Made by a program: the position numbers and the translations under genes. From Orthonyx spaldingii (lineage: Eukaryota; Chordata; Aves; Passeriformes; Orthonychidae): a DNA stretch of 64,000 nt. How positions within the stretch are numbered: the stretch's first letter is position 1; each line of letters begins with the position of its first letter. The DNA lies in NCBI GenBank assembly GCA_013397795.1, contig VZTJ01004776.1:7967-71966 (forward strand), read 5' to 3'. Below are positions 1 through 12,848 of the stretch, piece after piece. The notes below the pieces were generated by a model. The model did not search any database, was not told the origin of the DNA, and worked only from the letters and a program-made list of their open reading frames with translations.

Positions 1-647
1 CAGCAGAGAGCTGCCGTGCTGGGTAAGCCAAGCTGTTGCAGGTGTCCTGGTTCTTGTTTGGAAGGGAATTGCATGAACTTGGCTAAGAGCAACAGAACTA
101 AACTAGCCCTGTGTGGCAAGGCAGGGCCTGGCACTCCCCGGTGCTTTCCAGTTATCCTAGTTCACTGCTGGGTCTCCAGTACTTTGTCTCTATTGAAACA
201 TGGAACATCTTGCAGCAGAGATGGAAAAGTGCATATTCTGGGGGGCTTGTTTTTATTTAAAGTTACATTGAAGAATTAGGTGGCCACCTACTGAGGAGAA
301 TCTCAAGAGACTTATTTACATCCCCAAATATTTTTGCACTTTTAAATATCAAACCAGACACATCAGTAGCTGGGCTGTTTATATAGTCTTCCATTGACAT
401 GGTCTGGTAGTCATGTTCACGTAAGATTCTTGAGTTTTCTGCTTTATGTTGAATAAATCTGTCAAACACAGATGCCAGTTATGCAAAAAAAATTTTAAGC
501 ACAGAGTATTTCTGTTTTTTGTGGAGGTAAGGGTAGACTTCAGAATTTAAAATAATTTTTTTGAAGTTGCAGATCATTTTGTGATGTGTCAGATGTTTAT
601 GAGTCTGTAGAATAATAATCCTGTAATGTTATGCTGTGCTTTTGCAG
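1..647 (+). other. COQ2: Last intron of COQ2 (3' part)
   Basis: This AT-rich stretch ends in an AG acceptor at 646-647, directly before the terminal COQ2 coding exon. I see no other exon in it. The short ORFs on both strands lack conservation-like features and are read as chance. The donor of this intron lies left of the window. Confidence 0.6.
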
Positions 648-761
648 ATTTACACTTTGGACATAGACAAGCCTGAAGACTGTTGGAAAAAATTTACTTC
701 AAATCGTACTGTAGGAATTATGCTCTTCATAGGGATTGTGCTTGGAAATCTGTGGAAATGA
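648..761 (+). CDS. COQ2: 4-hydroxybenzoate polyprenyltransferase, mitochondrial, terminal exon (partial)
   Basis: This is the final coding exon of COQ2, the inner mitochondrial membrane enzyme that joins the polyprenyl tail to 4-hydroxybenzoate in ubiquinone synthesis. The exon follows an AG at 646-647, opens in phase 0 and gives 37 residues before TGA at 759-761. It begins IYTLDIDKPEDCWKKF and ends in a hydrophobic last membrane segment closing GIVLGNLWK. I recognise this as the C-terminus of vertebrate COQ2. The human protein continues with a charged tail after the equivalent of LWK, and here the stop comes directly after the lysine, so the tail is shorter. All catalytic motifs lie in exons left of the window. 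PLAC8 lies next to COQ2 in mammals too, which supports the call. The identification rests on remembered similarity over a short exon. Confidence 0.85.
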   Translation: MYTLDIDKPEDCWKKFTSNRTVGIMLFIGIVLGNLWK

Positions 762-1170
762 AAAGACTTGAAAAATATAGAAGAGCCTTCCGAAAGCAGA
801 TAGTTGAAATCGCTATATTGATATTTTAGGCTAACTAAAGTGTAAGTATTGTAAGAAGGAAAAGATTTTAATATAAGTATAGCTGCTTTATATTGTTTAT
901 TTATAAAAGCTGGTGGAAATATTCTTGTTTCTGAAATCATGCAATTGAGATAATTCTACAATGGAAGTTTTATCTATGAATAATTTCAATCTTCATAGAA
1001 GCTGCAATAAGTGAAGCTGCTCTGCTGGTCCCGTGTAGTACCAGCAAACTTTTGTCAAGCTCTGGAACCCATGAACCTAAAATTTTATATGAAGCAGGTG
1101 TCTCTTAGTGACAGCACATGTAAAAATGCAAAATGATTTCTGAATGTAAATAAAATCTGGCTGTATATGT
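762..1170 (+). other. COQ2: COQ2 3' UTR with poly(A) signal
   Basis: Non-coding sequence follows the COQ2 stop. A canonical AATAAA at 1149-1154 is the first good poly(A) signal, so cleavage is expected near 1170. The boundary is inferred from the hexamer only. Confidence 0.55.
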
Positions 1171-3044
1171 TTGATGGTCTGGTTTATTACAGAGGTAATT
1201 CTCAGTTTGAGTTGGAGCTTACTGCAGGGAAGAACTACAATAACTCTTTCTTCGTGGGATATTTAGGAGCAGTCAGGACTCTGAGTGTGTGAGGTCCACA
1301 ATAAGAAGACAGTATAGAAGTATTTAAGAAGACCTTCTGCTCTTGCTGTGATTGCTGCAGCAGGCGCTTTCCGTGTGAAAAAACCAGGCTTCTGCAAAGT
1401 TGTCTGCACACAGAGTGAACTGAGCTTGTTTGTCAAGAGTGATTTGAGCATAGTCTAAGGACTGAAAACAAAAACAGAGCAGCCCAGAGCTGTTGCCAAG
1501 TGTGAGTGACCAGTGGTTGACCCTGAGCTACAAAGTCATCATGCAGACTGTTGACATTTTTTTATTTTTATTTTTTAATTCCGCTTGTTTTGACTTGTGC
1601 ATGCCGGTTTTATTTGTAGTCTTGCAGGAAAAGCTTGTTTCTAGGGAGATGCCTAGAAACAGTAAAAATAGCAAGTGCAGGTTAACTAAGTGGTCTTTAC
1701 ACAGAAGTTGTTCTTAAATAAGGTTTATATTTTTGGGGTGGAGAAAGTATTAAGTTGAAGAAAAGCAGTTTAAAAATTAAAAACAATAAACTTCTGATCA
1801 ATTATGTGACAAAGCTGCATTTTGTGGAGGGAGAACTTATGTATCCAGCTTCATGTTGAACTTTGTTTATTAGCCATTTACTAGTAAATGAAAAGTCTTG
1901 TGATGTAACTAGTGTGGGTCAGTTTGTCTGTACTAGTAATATTACTTTAGAGAGGTGGTGGCAAAAATTATTCTTTTTTTTTGACATACCAAAGTGTCTT
2001 TAAGAGGCTCAGATTTGGGAAGAGCTCACATTTTGTAGTGCCTTTAAACTTTCTGGTGTCCTTTGTCTGACGACTGCTTGTCACAAGTGTTTGTCTTAAA
2101 ATGAGAGGAAGAAAAAGGTGTAGTAAATAGAGTATAAATTAAAGTTTCAAAGCAGTCCTCATGTCCTGAACTTGAAAATCTTTTCATGTTTTCTGTGGGA
2201 CTTTTCCAAATTCATCTTAAAATGCATTTTACACAGATAAGACATAGCTGTATTTTAGGCTCATTGCCTGAAAAACAGATTTAGGTTCCAGGCTGTAATA
2301 CTGGGGATATTAAATTCGTGAGAATTTTATCATTAATACATGGAAAAAATAATTTTTAAAGTTCAAAAGCGGTAAAGGCTACCGAGGGTGTCAATTGCAT
2401 GAGCATTTTATGATTAATACATGGAAATTAATAATTTTTAAGTGCAGAAGAGATAAAGGCTGAGCTGCTTTCTGGCTAAAATCTTCCTGTTTGGATCTGC
2501 TGGCAGACACGTGCATGTCCTCCCTTCATTCCCAAGGTATTCTATCCCAAATCTTCACAGACACTCTGCTGTAATTAGATACAGTTTCTTAAAAATTTTT
2601 CAAGTACACCTGTGTCGAAGCAACAGCTTTTTAGTAGTGTGCTTTTGCACAGATAAGCAATGTGCTCTGGAAGTTTCTTCCCCACCAGCAAACCTTGCCT
2701 TTCTTCCCCACTTCATTTTCCAAGTATTCCTCCACAGAATGCTGAGATAACAAATGCCTTTTTCAGGCAGCAGGAAGGTCAAATGTGCCTCACAATGGCA
2801 AACTGAAACACTGCCAGTTGCTCAGCGAAACAGGAAGCTTTGTCACCAGCACCAGCCCTTGCCTGTGTTTTGTACTTTGTAGAAGGGCGTATCAAAGCAA
2901 CACCAGCTCTTTGTCCAAGTTTAGACCTATAGAAGTGAGGGTGCTACTCCTGCAGGGATAAAGGGAGAGGTTGCCAAGGCACTGGAAGCCCTGCAGGGTG
3001 GGGCTGGCTTTTGCCTTAAAAGCCCACTGAGAACAGTGGCACAT
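1171..3044. other. Intergenic, no gene seen
   Basis: AT-rich sequence between the COQ2 3' end and an LTR. I see no exon with flanking splice sites. It contains a degenerate tandem repeat at 2319-2461, listed separately. Confidence 0.5.
2319..2461 (+). repeat. Two-copy direct repeat, about 80-base period
   Basis: Two similar blocks, 2319-2381 and 2399-2461, share the core ATTAATACATGGAAA, then AATAATTTTTAA, and both end in TAAAGGCT. They differ at scattered positions, which suggests an old local tandem duplication. Confidence 0.65.
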
Positions 3045-3540
3045 TGTGGGAATGAGAATGTACCTGCAACCGCACTGGTGGGACTTATTTCACCTACGGT
3101 AAATTCCACCCCTGCGTGGGAGCACACCCCCGCATCTGTTTGGTTTGTTCCACCACCCCCTGTTAGGGTATGGCCAATCCTCCCCTGTGTTTCGGGTGGT
3201 TCATTCTACATACGGGTCCTTTCGTCCCCCCGCCTTCCTCCCCCCCGTCGGGAGGGTTTGGCGGGCAAATTGAGCCGAAGGTATAAAGACCCCAGGCTTT
3301 CTTTGTTCAGCGTTCTTCTGGGCTGTTCCCCTTCGCGAGAGTTGCAACTCCAAGTTCGCTCCTACCTAATAATAATCTCTCGTGGAATAAAGCAGCCCAA
3401 AGTTCCATCTCTTTCGTTCTCGCCGGCTGTGCTGCTAAGGTAGCGATTAAGGCGATACGAGCTACCGGAGAGGGGAAAACGGGACCGTGGGCTGAGGTAA
3501 CCACGAATGGAGGACAAAGAACCAGAAGCCAGTAATAGCA
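3045..3540 (+). mobile_element. Solo LTR of an endogenous retrovirus (candidate)
   Basis: The block starts TGTGGGAATG and ends AATAGCA, and GCACAT occurs at both ends (3039-3044 and 3538-3543), partly overlapping the terminus. Inside are, in LTR order, a TATA box (TATAAAG, 3282-3288) and an AATAAA (3387-3392) about 105 bases later, which fits a U3-R-U5 layout. A small hairpin (GGTAGC with GCTACC, about 3440-3467) lies in the presumed U5. It contains many more CpGs than its surroundings. I see no internal retroviral genes next to it, so it reads as a solo LTR. The exact ends are uncertain. Confidence 0.6.
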
Positions 3541-4667
3541 CATGGGAGCTCTCACACTCCTTTTGCAGGGAAAAGACTCGCCAGAGGAGGGTCAGCCAGG
3601 GCAAACTGTGCCTGGATGTTGCTATTTGTATTTCTTGGTAAACATGGTGTCGTTAATGCAACGGGTCAGGGTTTTTCCTCCCTCTATTCCCAAGTACATG
3701 CTGCAGGAGCTGTACTGTGCAAACAGCTGGAGTGCCTGTGCCAGCCAGCCTGTCTGGCTGCACCAGGACGGTAGGTCGGGCATCTCACCAGCCACTGGTG
3801 ATATGACCTGGGAAGAAAAAACACTCCTTTTTTATTTCCGTTTTGGCAAAAGCTAGGAGAGGGCCATTAATTGATTTCTAAACACTTCACCGTGCAAATA
3901 CCAGGAGAGGTTCTGTTTGAGCTTTAAAAGAAAGCTGCCAAGAGAAAATGTGCATGTTAGCCAACCATGGATAATGTGAAGTTTAGGTACCATTTGGGTG
4001 TACTGAATGGGTGATTTTGATTTTCCTGCAATGCCTCCGTGTATTTTGTGATGGAGGCAAAAGGCCAAAGCAAATTTTAACACAGCATGCTAGATGCAAT
4101 ACCAGAATTACAAAGAAAATACCAAAAAACTTCTTTGGTTTTACAGTATTTTTCTTTTCCTGCGTGGTGGTGTTTAAAAAAAACACCAAAAAACACCACT
4201 TCCAGAGAGCTGTACGCAAGTGATTTTGTCTGAACAAGGCAGAAAGAGGTCTAATACACTTAAACCGAAACAAAACCAACAACAAAAGAACAATGTTTAT
4301 GCCAAGTTCAATGCTTCTGACAATACAGCTGTAATTTCTGGGGTGGAAATTCCCATCCTAACTCAAAACCAAATCCAAAGCCATCCCTGAATACTTGTGT
4401 CTGCAAAACACAGTTCCTCCAAATTGCAGAACTTCTTGTCTGTGACAGGTACAGTAACAAGGAAATATACCTAATACAAAATAAAATAAATAAATAAACT
4501 ATACCTAATATAAGTTGTATCAACTGCATAAAGAACAGAACCAAGCCTGTAACAGGTTGTGAGGGCAGTGGGGGAATGCAGAGGCATGCCCATTCCACAG
4601 GACCTCATTTTTTTTCCTGCACTGACGTCAAAGCATTAAGACAGTTCAGCTCTGAATGAAAAGTATC
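3541..4667. other. Intergenic, no gene seen
   Basis: No exon-like ORF is visible. The stretch around 4080-4200 is A/T-rich with short repeated ACACCAAAAAAC-like words, and 4485-4498 has a short AAAT run. Confidence 0.45.
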
Positions 4668-5000
4668 TTGCTTTCTACAACTCCCTGAAAGGAGCTTGTG
4701 GCCACATGGGAGTTGGTCTTGTCTCTCAGGTAACAAGTGACAGGAGGAGAGGAAACAGCCTCAAGTTACACCAGGGGAGGTTTAGATTGGATATAAATTC
4801 CTTCACTGAAATGGTGGTCACACATTGTAATAGGCTGCCCAGGGAAGTGGTGTAATCACCACCCCTGTAAGTGTTCAAAAGGTGTGAGGTTGTGGCACTT
4901 GGAGACATGGTTTAGTGGTGAACATGGCAGTGCTGGATTAAGAGTTGGACTCATTGATCTTAGAGGTCTTTTCCAACACAAATGTTTCTATGATTCGATA
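4668..5000 (+). mobile_element. CR1 LINE 3' end, plus strand
   Basis: The sequence follows the well-known order of an avian CR1 3' end: TCTCAGGTAACAAGTGACAGG, then GGAGGTTTAGATTGGATAT, then GGCTGCCCAGGGAAGTGGTG, then GAGGTCTTTTCCAACA, ending in TTTCTATGATTCGATA. It is a 5'-truncated copy without a usable reverse transcriptase frame. The left edge is approximate. Confidence 0.85.
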
Positions 5001-8000
5001 TTGAAGGGAAATAATTTTATCTCCAAGTTAACTTCGCAAGCAGCAGCACATGCATAGCACCAGGGGACTGCTTTTGGGAGAAACTCCAATAGTATTAGGT
5101 GACTGCTTAGTAGGAAAACCTATGTGCGTTTTGCATTGCCTCTCATGCTGCAGCACAGCCAAATATTTGTCAAACATATTTTCAGCTTCATCAGAGCTTG
5201 TTTTCCCCCAAATGCTGTTATGCTATTAGCCACTTTTTCAGGGAATATATAAAAATGGAAATAAAAGTACTTGAAAAGAAAATGGAGGAAAGCACAGACT
5301 TCATGTATACCATAACATACATTACTGTTGTGCTGAAGCATTTAATGGAAGGCACCTTGAATTTATTTGCTTAGAGTTGGCATGATCCTTTATTTCCCCA
5401 CACTTCCGCATGCATGACACTGCACAGTGAGTGCAGCAAGGCAACAAAAGAAGGTTTTGGCAGACCACAGTAAAGTGTCATTCTGACTCTATCTGTTAGA
5501 TGAGGAATGGGAGTTTCCTGCCTCCCTCCTCCTTGGGAGGAAAACCCAGGGCAGAAAGCCAAGGCTATGTAAGCACAGGTTGTCCCTGGAGCTAGGGGGC
5601 CTGAGGTTGCTCTTTGCTCGGTGAAGGGCAGGCTGAAGGTCTGGTGTGCAGAGTATGCCTCCTCTCCCAGGTGACAGGTGATAAACACTTGGTTGCTCAA
5701 CCCCAAGCAGGACTCTGGCACCTGCAGTTTCCTCCCTTGTGTCTTTATCTGATGAATGTGCTCTCCACAGCGGACCATTGTCAGCACTACCTGGGGACCA
5801 GTAGCTGTTTTTTCTCATGTGCTGAGTTGGATGGGGGGAAGTGTCCTCTCACTCCTTCCCGTGCCTCTCAGCCCAGCCGTTAGCTGCTTTGCTGCCAGGG
5901 GACCTCCAAGATCTTGGGATATGCATACAGGGAAGCCATCCACATGGAGCAGGTACAAAGGCAGCAAGTGTTGTATCTGCTGTCCTCAGGTTTTGCTTGA
6001 GAAATCAGTGGCAAGAGGGGAAGCAGGAGGCAAAATATTGCCTTCAAGAATTCAAGCTGCTCAGTCCTGATTTATTTATGCCATGTTAAGTCAGAAAAAT
6101 GGAGGTTAAACACCTGGGGAACTTCCATCAGAGGTTACAACCTACCCTTTCATTGGGGTGAACATGTTGGGTCACAAGACTGCCATGGAAAAGCAAAGCT
6201 CTCCTCTGAAGAGGACTTGTGGTCATGTACATGCAACAGGTGTGGAGCCATGCAGCTTCCCCATATTGCACTTCATCTCTCCTGGTTTGATTCTCTCAAT
6301 ACCTTCTCCCATCTGTCTTAAAAAACATCATTATTTTTAAGTAGTAAAGGCCCTTTTTAATCTGCAGTACAATTTACTCTGCTAAATAACAATACATTGT
6401 AAAAATACTTTTCACCTGTCAAATACTGTTGCAAAGTATGTTGGATATCCTTCTGCCAATACCTTGGTTAATGCTGGATTAACCTCATGATGCACCATGT
6501 GTGGCTGTTTGCTCAGCTCCTGCTCAGGTGCTCTTCATGTATGCTGAGAGCAGCTCCATTGGGTTACAGCAAGGACACCACGTGTGCCAGACACAAGCTA
6601 GAAGGGAAGGTCCATCATTCCTTCCTTCTGGCAGAAGCTGTCAGCTTGGGATAAATCTGCCTTAGAAATGGCACAGAGCACATGTCCCAGCTGGAAATTA
6701 GCCATGGGTCAGCTTACTCCAGAAAGCCTCTAGAGCTGACCCAAGAGCAGCTGAACTGCTGAGGTTCTCCTGCTTCCCACTACTTTCTGGGAATGGGGTT
6801 GGGGACAGGAAGATCTGCACTTGCACCTTCTGGTAGTTCTGTTTGTGTGCAGGTGCAAGTCAGTGAATTTTTGAGTTAGGGAGTTAATGAAGCAACAGAT
6901 TACAAAATTAATGACTTGGACTGGTCTGTTTGTTACAAGAGGGTTGATTTTGATTTTTGGTTTAATTATTTTTTACCTTGTGAGCTCCTGAGATAAAGCT
7001 TGATACCCAGAGGGCATTATCCTGTAAGTCTGAGTGAGCTGGAGAAAGAATGGTGGTGTTGAACCACCTTTTTAAGCTTTCAGGAAGCGGAAGCTCAGTC
7101 AGAAGATGTGTGATGTCTTTCTCACACAAGATATGTGAAACATCTTGTGACAAACCATTGCCTGAGCTAGCATGCAATAGCAGAGGGATTTGAAACCACT
7201 TCTGCTACTTCTGTTTAGGTCTGACCTGCTGTGGCTAAGAGCTGCTGTGAAGCTGGTGATACCCTCGGCCCTGGCTGCGAGCTCTACACTGTGTGCTGGA
7301 CCTCATGTTAGGGTGCCTGTGGCACAGGGGGTTCAGGCACCTTGCCCAGATGGCACTGCATGCTCCCAGCCACAGCATCATTTTCTGTCTGATCAGCCAC
7401 CTGAGCAGACCCTCTCCACTGTGTGCAGTGTCCCTGGCGTGGGAGGGATGAGGGATGTGCAGACATGGGAGCAGCTCTCCCCTTGTACCAACTGCAATGG
7501 CTTCCGTTTCGGTGAGACGTGCACCTGACTCTCAGCTGTATTTCTAAGGGCTGTGAAAATTTGCCCTTCCACTTGCTCAGCTCCATTCTCCTATGGCTTG
7601 TACAGTTGCAGGAATTTCCCTTTTGCCTGAGCCATTTCAAGCTGTGGGAAGCAAGCAAGGTTTGGGGGTAATATGTTCTTCCATTGAAGCTGTTGAGACA
7701 TCTAGAAAACAAAGTGAAGTGTCTGATTCAGAAGCCCATCTCTATGTCTGAAATGAAACCCTGAGGCTGTTAGTCTGTCTCTGGAAAGGGCTGATGAGAC
7801 CAGAGCTTTGGAGAGAGGCCCCCCAGGCACCTCCTGTACCAGGCAGCCCCTTGACCTGCACACCAATGGGATTCACAGACCCTCTGTGAATGAACATGTC
7901 TCTCACCACTCGAGACACCAGCATCTGTGTAAGTAGGAGAATGAGGCAGTGTACTGGAGAAGGTGGCTTTGCTCATTTGTGGTAGTGTTTGAAGTTGCAG

Positions 8001-8267
8001 GTTGGACTTGTTTCAAGTGATACAGAGAACATGGACATTTACACGTGAGTGGCCCAAACTGGAAAAAATGAGTTTCTGGTTGTAACTGCTCCATAAAATA
8101 CAATGGTAGACTGCATAATTCATACTTTGTTCTTTACAGAGAAAGCAAACAGGTGTTAAGGGAGATTTTAAAATCTGTGCTTCTGAATCTTCATCAGTAT
8201 TGCATTTACTGTAGTACATGTTAAATTGGTGAAAATTAATTTCAGCTGAATTTTTCCATTGTCGTCT
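5001..8267. other. Intergenic, no gene seen
   Basis: Several overlapping ORFs around 5370-6090 and 7190-7710 appear on both strands. They have no recognisable domain and no consistent splice framework. I see no RNA gene or repeat family here. Confidence 0.4.
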
Positions 8268-8626
8268 TGGAAATAACCATGGAATGGCTTGGTTTGGAAG
8301 GGACTTTAAAGATCACCTATTTTCAAACCCCATGCTATGGGCGGGGCTGCTTTGCACTAGACCAGGTTGCTCAAAACCCCATCCAACCTGGCCTTGAACA
8401 CTTCCAGGGATGGGACATACACAGCATCTCTGGGCAACCTGTTCCAGTGCCTCATGATCCTAACAATGAAGAATTTCTTTGTAATATCTAATCTAAACCT
8501 ATCCTCCTCCAGTTCAAATCAATTTCCCCTTGCCCTGTCACTACATGGCCTTGTGACAAGTCCCTCTCCATCTCACTTGTTGCTGCCTTTTAAGTACTGG
8601 AAGATGCTCTAAAGTCTCTCTGGAGC
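8268..8626 (-). mobile_element. CR1 LINE 3' end, minus strand
   Basis: Read on the minus strand this matches the CR1 3' end. In plus orientation the clues are GGTTTGGAAGGGACTTTAAAGATCACC, then CCATCCAACCTGGCCTTGAACACTTCCAGGGATGGG, then TCTCTGGGCAACCTGTTCCAGTGCCTCA, shown here only as consensus landmarks at 8297-8450. The copy is diverged and 5'-truncated. Confidence 0.85.
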
Positions 8627-8650
8627 CTTTTCTTTTCTTTTCTTTTCTTT
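8627..8650. repeat. (TTTTC)n microsatellite
   Basis: About five perfect TTTTC units directly follow the CR1 copy. Confidence 0.9.
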
Positions 8651-11466
8651 TACCACCTAAAAAAACCAACTGCATTTCAGCTTCCCATTTCCCTCCTCCC
8701 CAGCAGACTCCTAGGCCATGAGCCTCATCCAGCCAGCTGGTGGGATATCAGGTATCTCCTCTTCTAGAGAGAATCTGCTGATAACTTTTTGCAAACCTCA
8801 TTTTCCACAGCCTATTGCAATGTTCTTACAAGAAACTGTGTATGATCCAGACAGGGAGCAGACAGGCAGCCCCATGGTAAAGCATGGACAGCCGCAGCTG
8901 AACTTTGGAGCTGTTGGAAGCCAAGGGAAGCATTTCGAGGAATGGCTCCATGTTTTCTCAGCAGCACTACTGGTAAAAGGCTTCATTTAAAGCACCATAA
9001 ATCCCAGCCTGTTGACAAAGCTGCTACATTGCAGTTTTCTCCTTTCCCCATTCTTGATGAGGGCGAGAGAGAAAGGAATCTCACCATCAGCACTTCCATG
9101 GGATGCACTGAAATTGACTTGCTCCTGAGCAAGCAGCCACCAGACCCTCTCCGGGATCTCTGCATGCTATGTGCACCCTACTGGGAAATAAGTGCTGTCC
9201 TGGTGCCACAGATTCTCTACAAAATGTGGAAGTGCATTCAAAACTGTTATGACTTGCACAGGGCATGAGTGGTTACATATTTGGGACATGTTAGTGCAGA
9301 AACTGTAAATATTAGTATCTCATAAAGGGAAATTTATGAGTGTATGGTAAGTGCTCAGATAATTTTACAGTGGTTGGGCTACATGGCTCGTGACAAGCAT
9401 TTAGAGAATCAGCCTAATTTGTATAAAAAGCTTCCATGTGGGGTGTATTTTCTAAGAAATGAAAACCTAAATGTCTGTCCCAATAAAAATACACCATTCA
9501 GAGCTGCTCTCCCCCGAACAGCAACAATATGGGGGCTGTTAAGGGCATAAGACAATAAACATGCAACGATTTTTTTTTTAAGAAGAAAAATTAATCGTGG
9601 GAAAAGGACAAATAAATCACTGCGTTCTGCATGTGTTAAGTCTGTGGTTGGAAGGACAGGATACAGCTCCTGACTTCCCCCTTCAAGTTACCTCCCACCC
9701 ATTATACTTCTTTCCTGCTGGCTGCCAATAAGAACATCCGAGGGAGTAAGTTTAGTTTCATCTTCACCAGAGCCTGTTTGTGCAGAGTCCTGGCCGGAGA
9801 GGAAGCCTGCACTGACCAAGGCTGCTCACCAGGTTAGTTCTCTAAAAGCATGGAAATATTAGTAACTTGTTAACGTGGGAAGAGTGGGATAATAGTGTCA
9901 AAGTAGGGATTTTTTTTCCTTTTTCCTGCTTAGCACATAATATAAAGCAAACTATCTGGCAAATTTTAGTCAGAGAAGTGGAGGGGCTTTTAAAAAGCTA
10001 TGCACAAAAGATGGATTATGGGGAGTTTACCTTTGCTTGCTGCTTTCTGCTGCTAACATGATTGTATAAATATGTTGAAGGAATCTGACTGGTCCTTTAC
10101 TCTCTATTTAAACTGGGCTGACCTGCCAGAAGCTTGTATATTGTTGGCTTTTGTAGCCTGGTCTCCTTGTGTGCTTGCTGTCCATTCAGTGGGGTGTGCT
10201 GTTGGTGACAAGAGCAGCTATGCTTCAATCTCTTCATTATTGTTTGCAGATAGAGAGGAGAAAATAGGTGAATAATACTCAGAACACTGTGCATTTGTAA
10301 AAGTGTGGAGGGATTCACCACATGTCAGTGGCACTGCTGTGGGCAGGCATAGAGAAGCTGTGGGTAGGCAGAGGCATTGCACTTCCCTCTGTACACACGC
10401 CTGATACCACCTCCACCTGCATTCCCACTGGGCTTGCAGGCTGGCATGTGCTGCTAGCTGAAGCCAGGAATGGGATTTCTGGAGAAGCATTCATTACTCC
10501 AAAGCATGGAGAAAGAAGGTACTCCCCCTCCCCCAACATCACTCCTTCACTTCAGTTTCTATTCTGGCTTCTGAGCTCAGAAGCAACAGGAGGAGGAGGA
10601 GCCTGACCACCCAGCAGGGTGGGTCTGCCTTTGTCGAACTGCGGTTTCTAAGAAATAAACCATCTTACAGAAAAAAAGTCTCAACAAATGTGAGCAGGCA
10701 ATTTATCTTATCTCAGAGAACCTCACCCAAGCCCAAACTTCCTTTGAATTGTTACCTAAGAATATTTTGTGCCTTTTTTCTTGGCTAGAGAAATAGAAGC
10801 AGAGAGGAATTGTTCTTGTTGCTATTCTTCTTGTTATTATTATTCTTAGTAGTAGTAGTAGTATCATCATCATTATTTTGGACCTGAGGCTTGCTGGTTT
10901 TCAAGGTTTACTTGCTTGCTTAACCACCGGAAGGCAAGGAGAGGGTGTCAGACTTCGGACATTGATTTTCTGCCTTTCTGGCTCTCTACATCAAGAAAAC
11001 AGAGATGTGAGTTTTCTATAGTATCTCTCTTGTGTGGAGCCTGGTTTTGCCATGAGGAAATGAGTCCACAGGTGCTTTCCACATGTTCTGTACCCATGCC
11101 AAAACCACCTTGTGTAAAATATGCCAAGTGCAATGCCCAAGTCGCTCCCTTTAGCCTGGGTTCACTGCCCAGCCCAGCTCAGCACAAGGGAAATGATCCA
11201 TGTCTAAGCACTAGCAAAGCTGTTATGGGGTGGAATAGGGAACACCAGTGGCCTGATGCTATTCTGAAGGCTGGATAAAATGGCAGAAAATGCGAAAAAC
11301 TTGAAAAGATAAAAATGCAGGTAAAATATGGGTATGCTTTATCACCTCCAGCGGCAGCAAGGGAGCTAGGTAAAAGGCAGCCTGTTGAAGGGTGATAGCC
11401 ACCAATTTGGTTGGAGTTTCAGACCACAGTTTTGTCACTGACTGTCCTGTTTCCTGTCTCTTTCAG
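8651..11466. other. Intergenic / PLAC8 upstream region
   Basis: No coding exon is recognised. The AG acceptor at 11465-11466 before the PLAC8 start means at least one upstream non-coding exon should lie in this stretch. A possible donor (CCAG/GTTAGT) near 9834 is the only candidate I noted, and I could not confirm it. A trinucleotide-rich patch sits at 10831-10877. Confidence 0.4.
10831..10877. repeat. Trinucleotide-rich tract (TTA/TAG/TCA)
   Basis: Short runs of ATT, AGT and ATC triplets abut one another, a compound microsatellite. Confidence 0.8.
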
Positions 11467-11480
11467 AAGAGGACCTGGGA

Positions 11481-12581
11481 ATGGCTGCCCAAACCGTTGT
11501 GACGATCCAGCCACAGTACAGTGGGGCCATGTCCTCTGTCTCGAGATGCACGTGGCAGACAGGCCTGATGGACTGCTGCTCTGACTGTGGCGTCTGTGAG
11601 TGCCTGGGACATACTTTCCTTGCCCCTACTGCTTGGCCCCATGGTGCCTGGCTCTCCCAGCTGCTCCGCTGATGCTTGTGGTTCTGGGTGGGTGGGCAGA
11701 GCCTCAGCCAGTGCTGTTTCTCCCTCTGCCAGGCTGCTGCGGGATGTTCTGCTTCCCCTGCCTGGCGTGTCAACTGGCCGGGGACATGAATGAGTGCTGC
11801 CTGTGCGGGACCAGCGTGGCCATGAGGACCCTGTACCGCACTAGATACAACATCCCGGTCAGTGCTGAGCCTGCCTCTCACCCTGCTCCAAGCCTGAAAG
11901 ACGAGGTGCCCCCCAGGCCTCTCTCTGTGCACTTAAGGGATGGGCTCAGGGCAGCAGTGATTTCTGCTCTGCCTTTTTTTCCCACTCAGCTGCTGCTTCC
12001 CCCTTTGAGCTTTGAAAGATGGAAAACACTTGAGATAACTGTGGGCTTGGAACAGGTGAATAGGTGAAGTTGGTTACACAGATAAAAATCTATAATCAAG
12101 TTTGACAGAAAGGTGGGCAGTACACATGTGATGATGCTTCTTCCTGCAAGGGAGGTAGTTGCTGCCATCCCATGTGCAAATTGTGGGGGCCCAACTCCAC
12201 TTTGCCCAAATTGTCTGTTCATGTGTGCATTTTTCTTCCCAGTCTGAACCTCAGAAGCCAAAAGATAAGTAGCTATCTGCAGTCTGCACAAAGGGCTCCC
12301 TCCTTCCTTTCCATGGTGGTTTGGGATTTGCCAGCCCAGGGCTTCAGTATTTGCTACTCAGGATGCTGCAGCCAGCCAAGAAAAGAGAGTACTTGACCTG
12401 CAGTGTGACTGACATTTTCTTGTCTGGAACGTGGCTTCTGGGAAGCCTCTGTCTCTAACCAGTTTCTCCCTAACAGGGGTCCATTTGCTCTGACTTCTGT
12501 ATCACCCTGTGGTGCCCCGTGTGCTCTGTTTGTCAAATGAAGAGAGACATCAACCGCAGGCGAGACCTTGGCATATTCTAG
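11481..12581 (+). CDS. PLAC8: PLAC8 (onzin), small cysteine-rich protein, copy 1
   Basis: Three coding exons join in frame: 11481-11595, 11733-11857 and 12477-12581. They give 114 residues, against 115 in human PLAC8. The ATG lies 14 bases inside an exon that opens after TTTCAG. The protein starts MAAQTVVTIQPQYSG and carries WQTGLMDCCSDCGVC, then CCGMFCFPCLACQ, then NECCLCGTSVAMRTLYRTRY, and ends KRDINRRRDLGIF. This is the full cysteine-rich PLAC8 domain. Human PLAC8 is studied in leukocytes, autophagy and fat and has no firmly assigned enzymatic activity. The stop TAG (12579-12581) overlaps a strong donor (GTAAGC at 12581). If that intron is removed to the acceptor before 12849, the stop becomes TAA and the protein is unchanged. 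A second copy lies 5.5 kb downstream. COQ2 is the upstream neighbour, as in mammals. Confidence 0.92.
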
Positions 12582-12848
12582 TAAGCTGGGGGTTCTGGTG
12601 CTGGTCCATAAATCTGCTGTCACACACAGCCAAGCGGTTTCCCAGAGCCTCTCTTGCCAACATCTTGACACGAGACAAAGTTTGCTGCAGTGTGGAAATG
12701 GCCATGGACAGATGACAAGAGTGACCTGTCCTGAAGAAAACAATGCTGGGGACCTTGTGCAGGGTGGAGGGGAAAGGACTGGGGGGACACACAGAATGTG
12801 GTGAGGCACAACCCCATTCTCTGACGCTTCTCTCCCATCCTGTTGCAG

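Noticed and set aside
3036..3443. 135-codon plus-strand ORF
   Set aside because: Coincides with the LTR block at 3045-3540 and has no domain.
9727..9834. Possible PLAC8 5' non-coding exon ending CCAG/GTTAGT
   Set aside because: No supporting promoter motif and no counterpart upstream of the second copy; too weak to list.
11435..11932. 165-codon minus-strand ORF
   Set aside because: Antisense shadow of PLAC8 exons 1-2 and the intron between.
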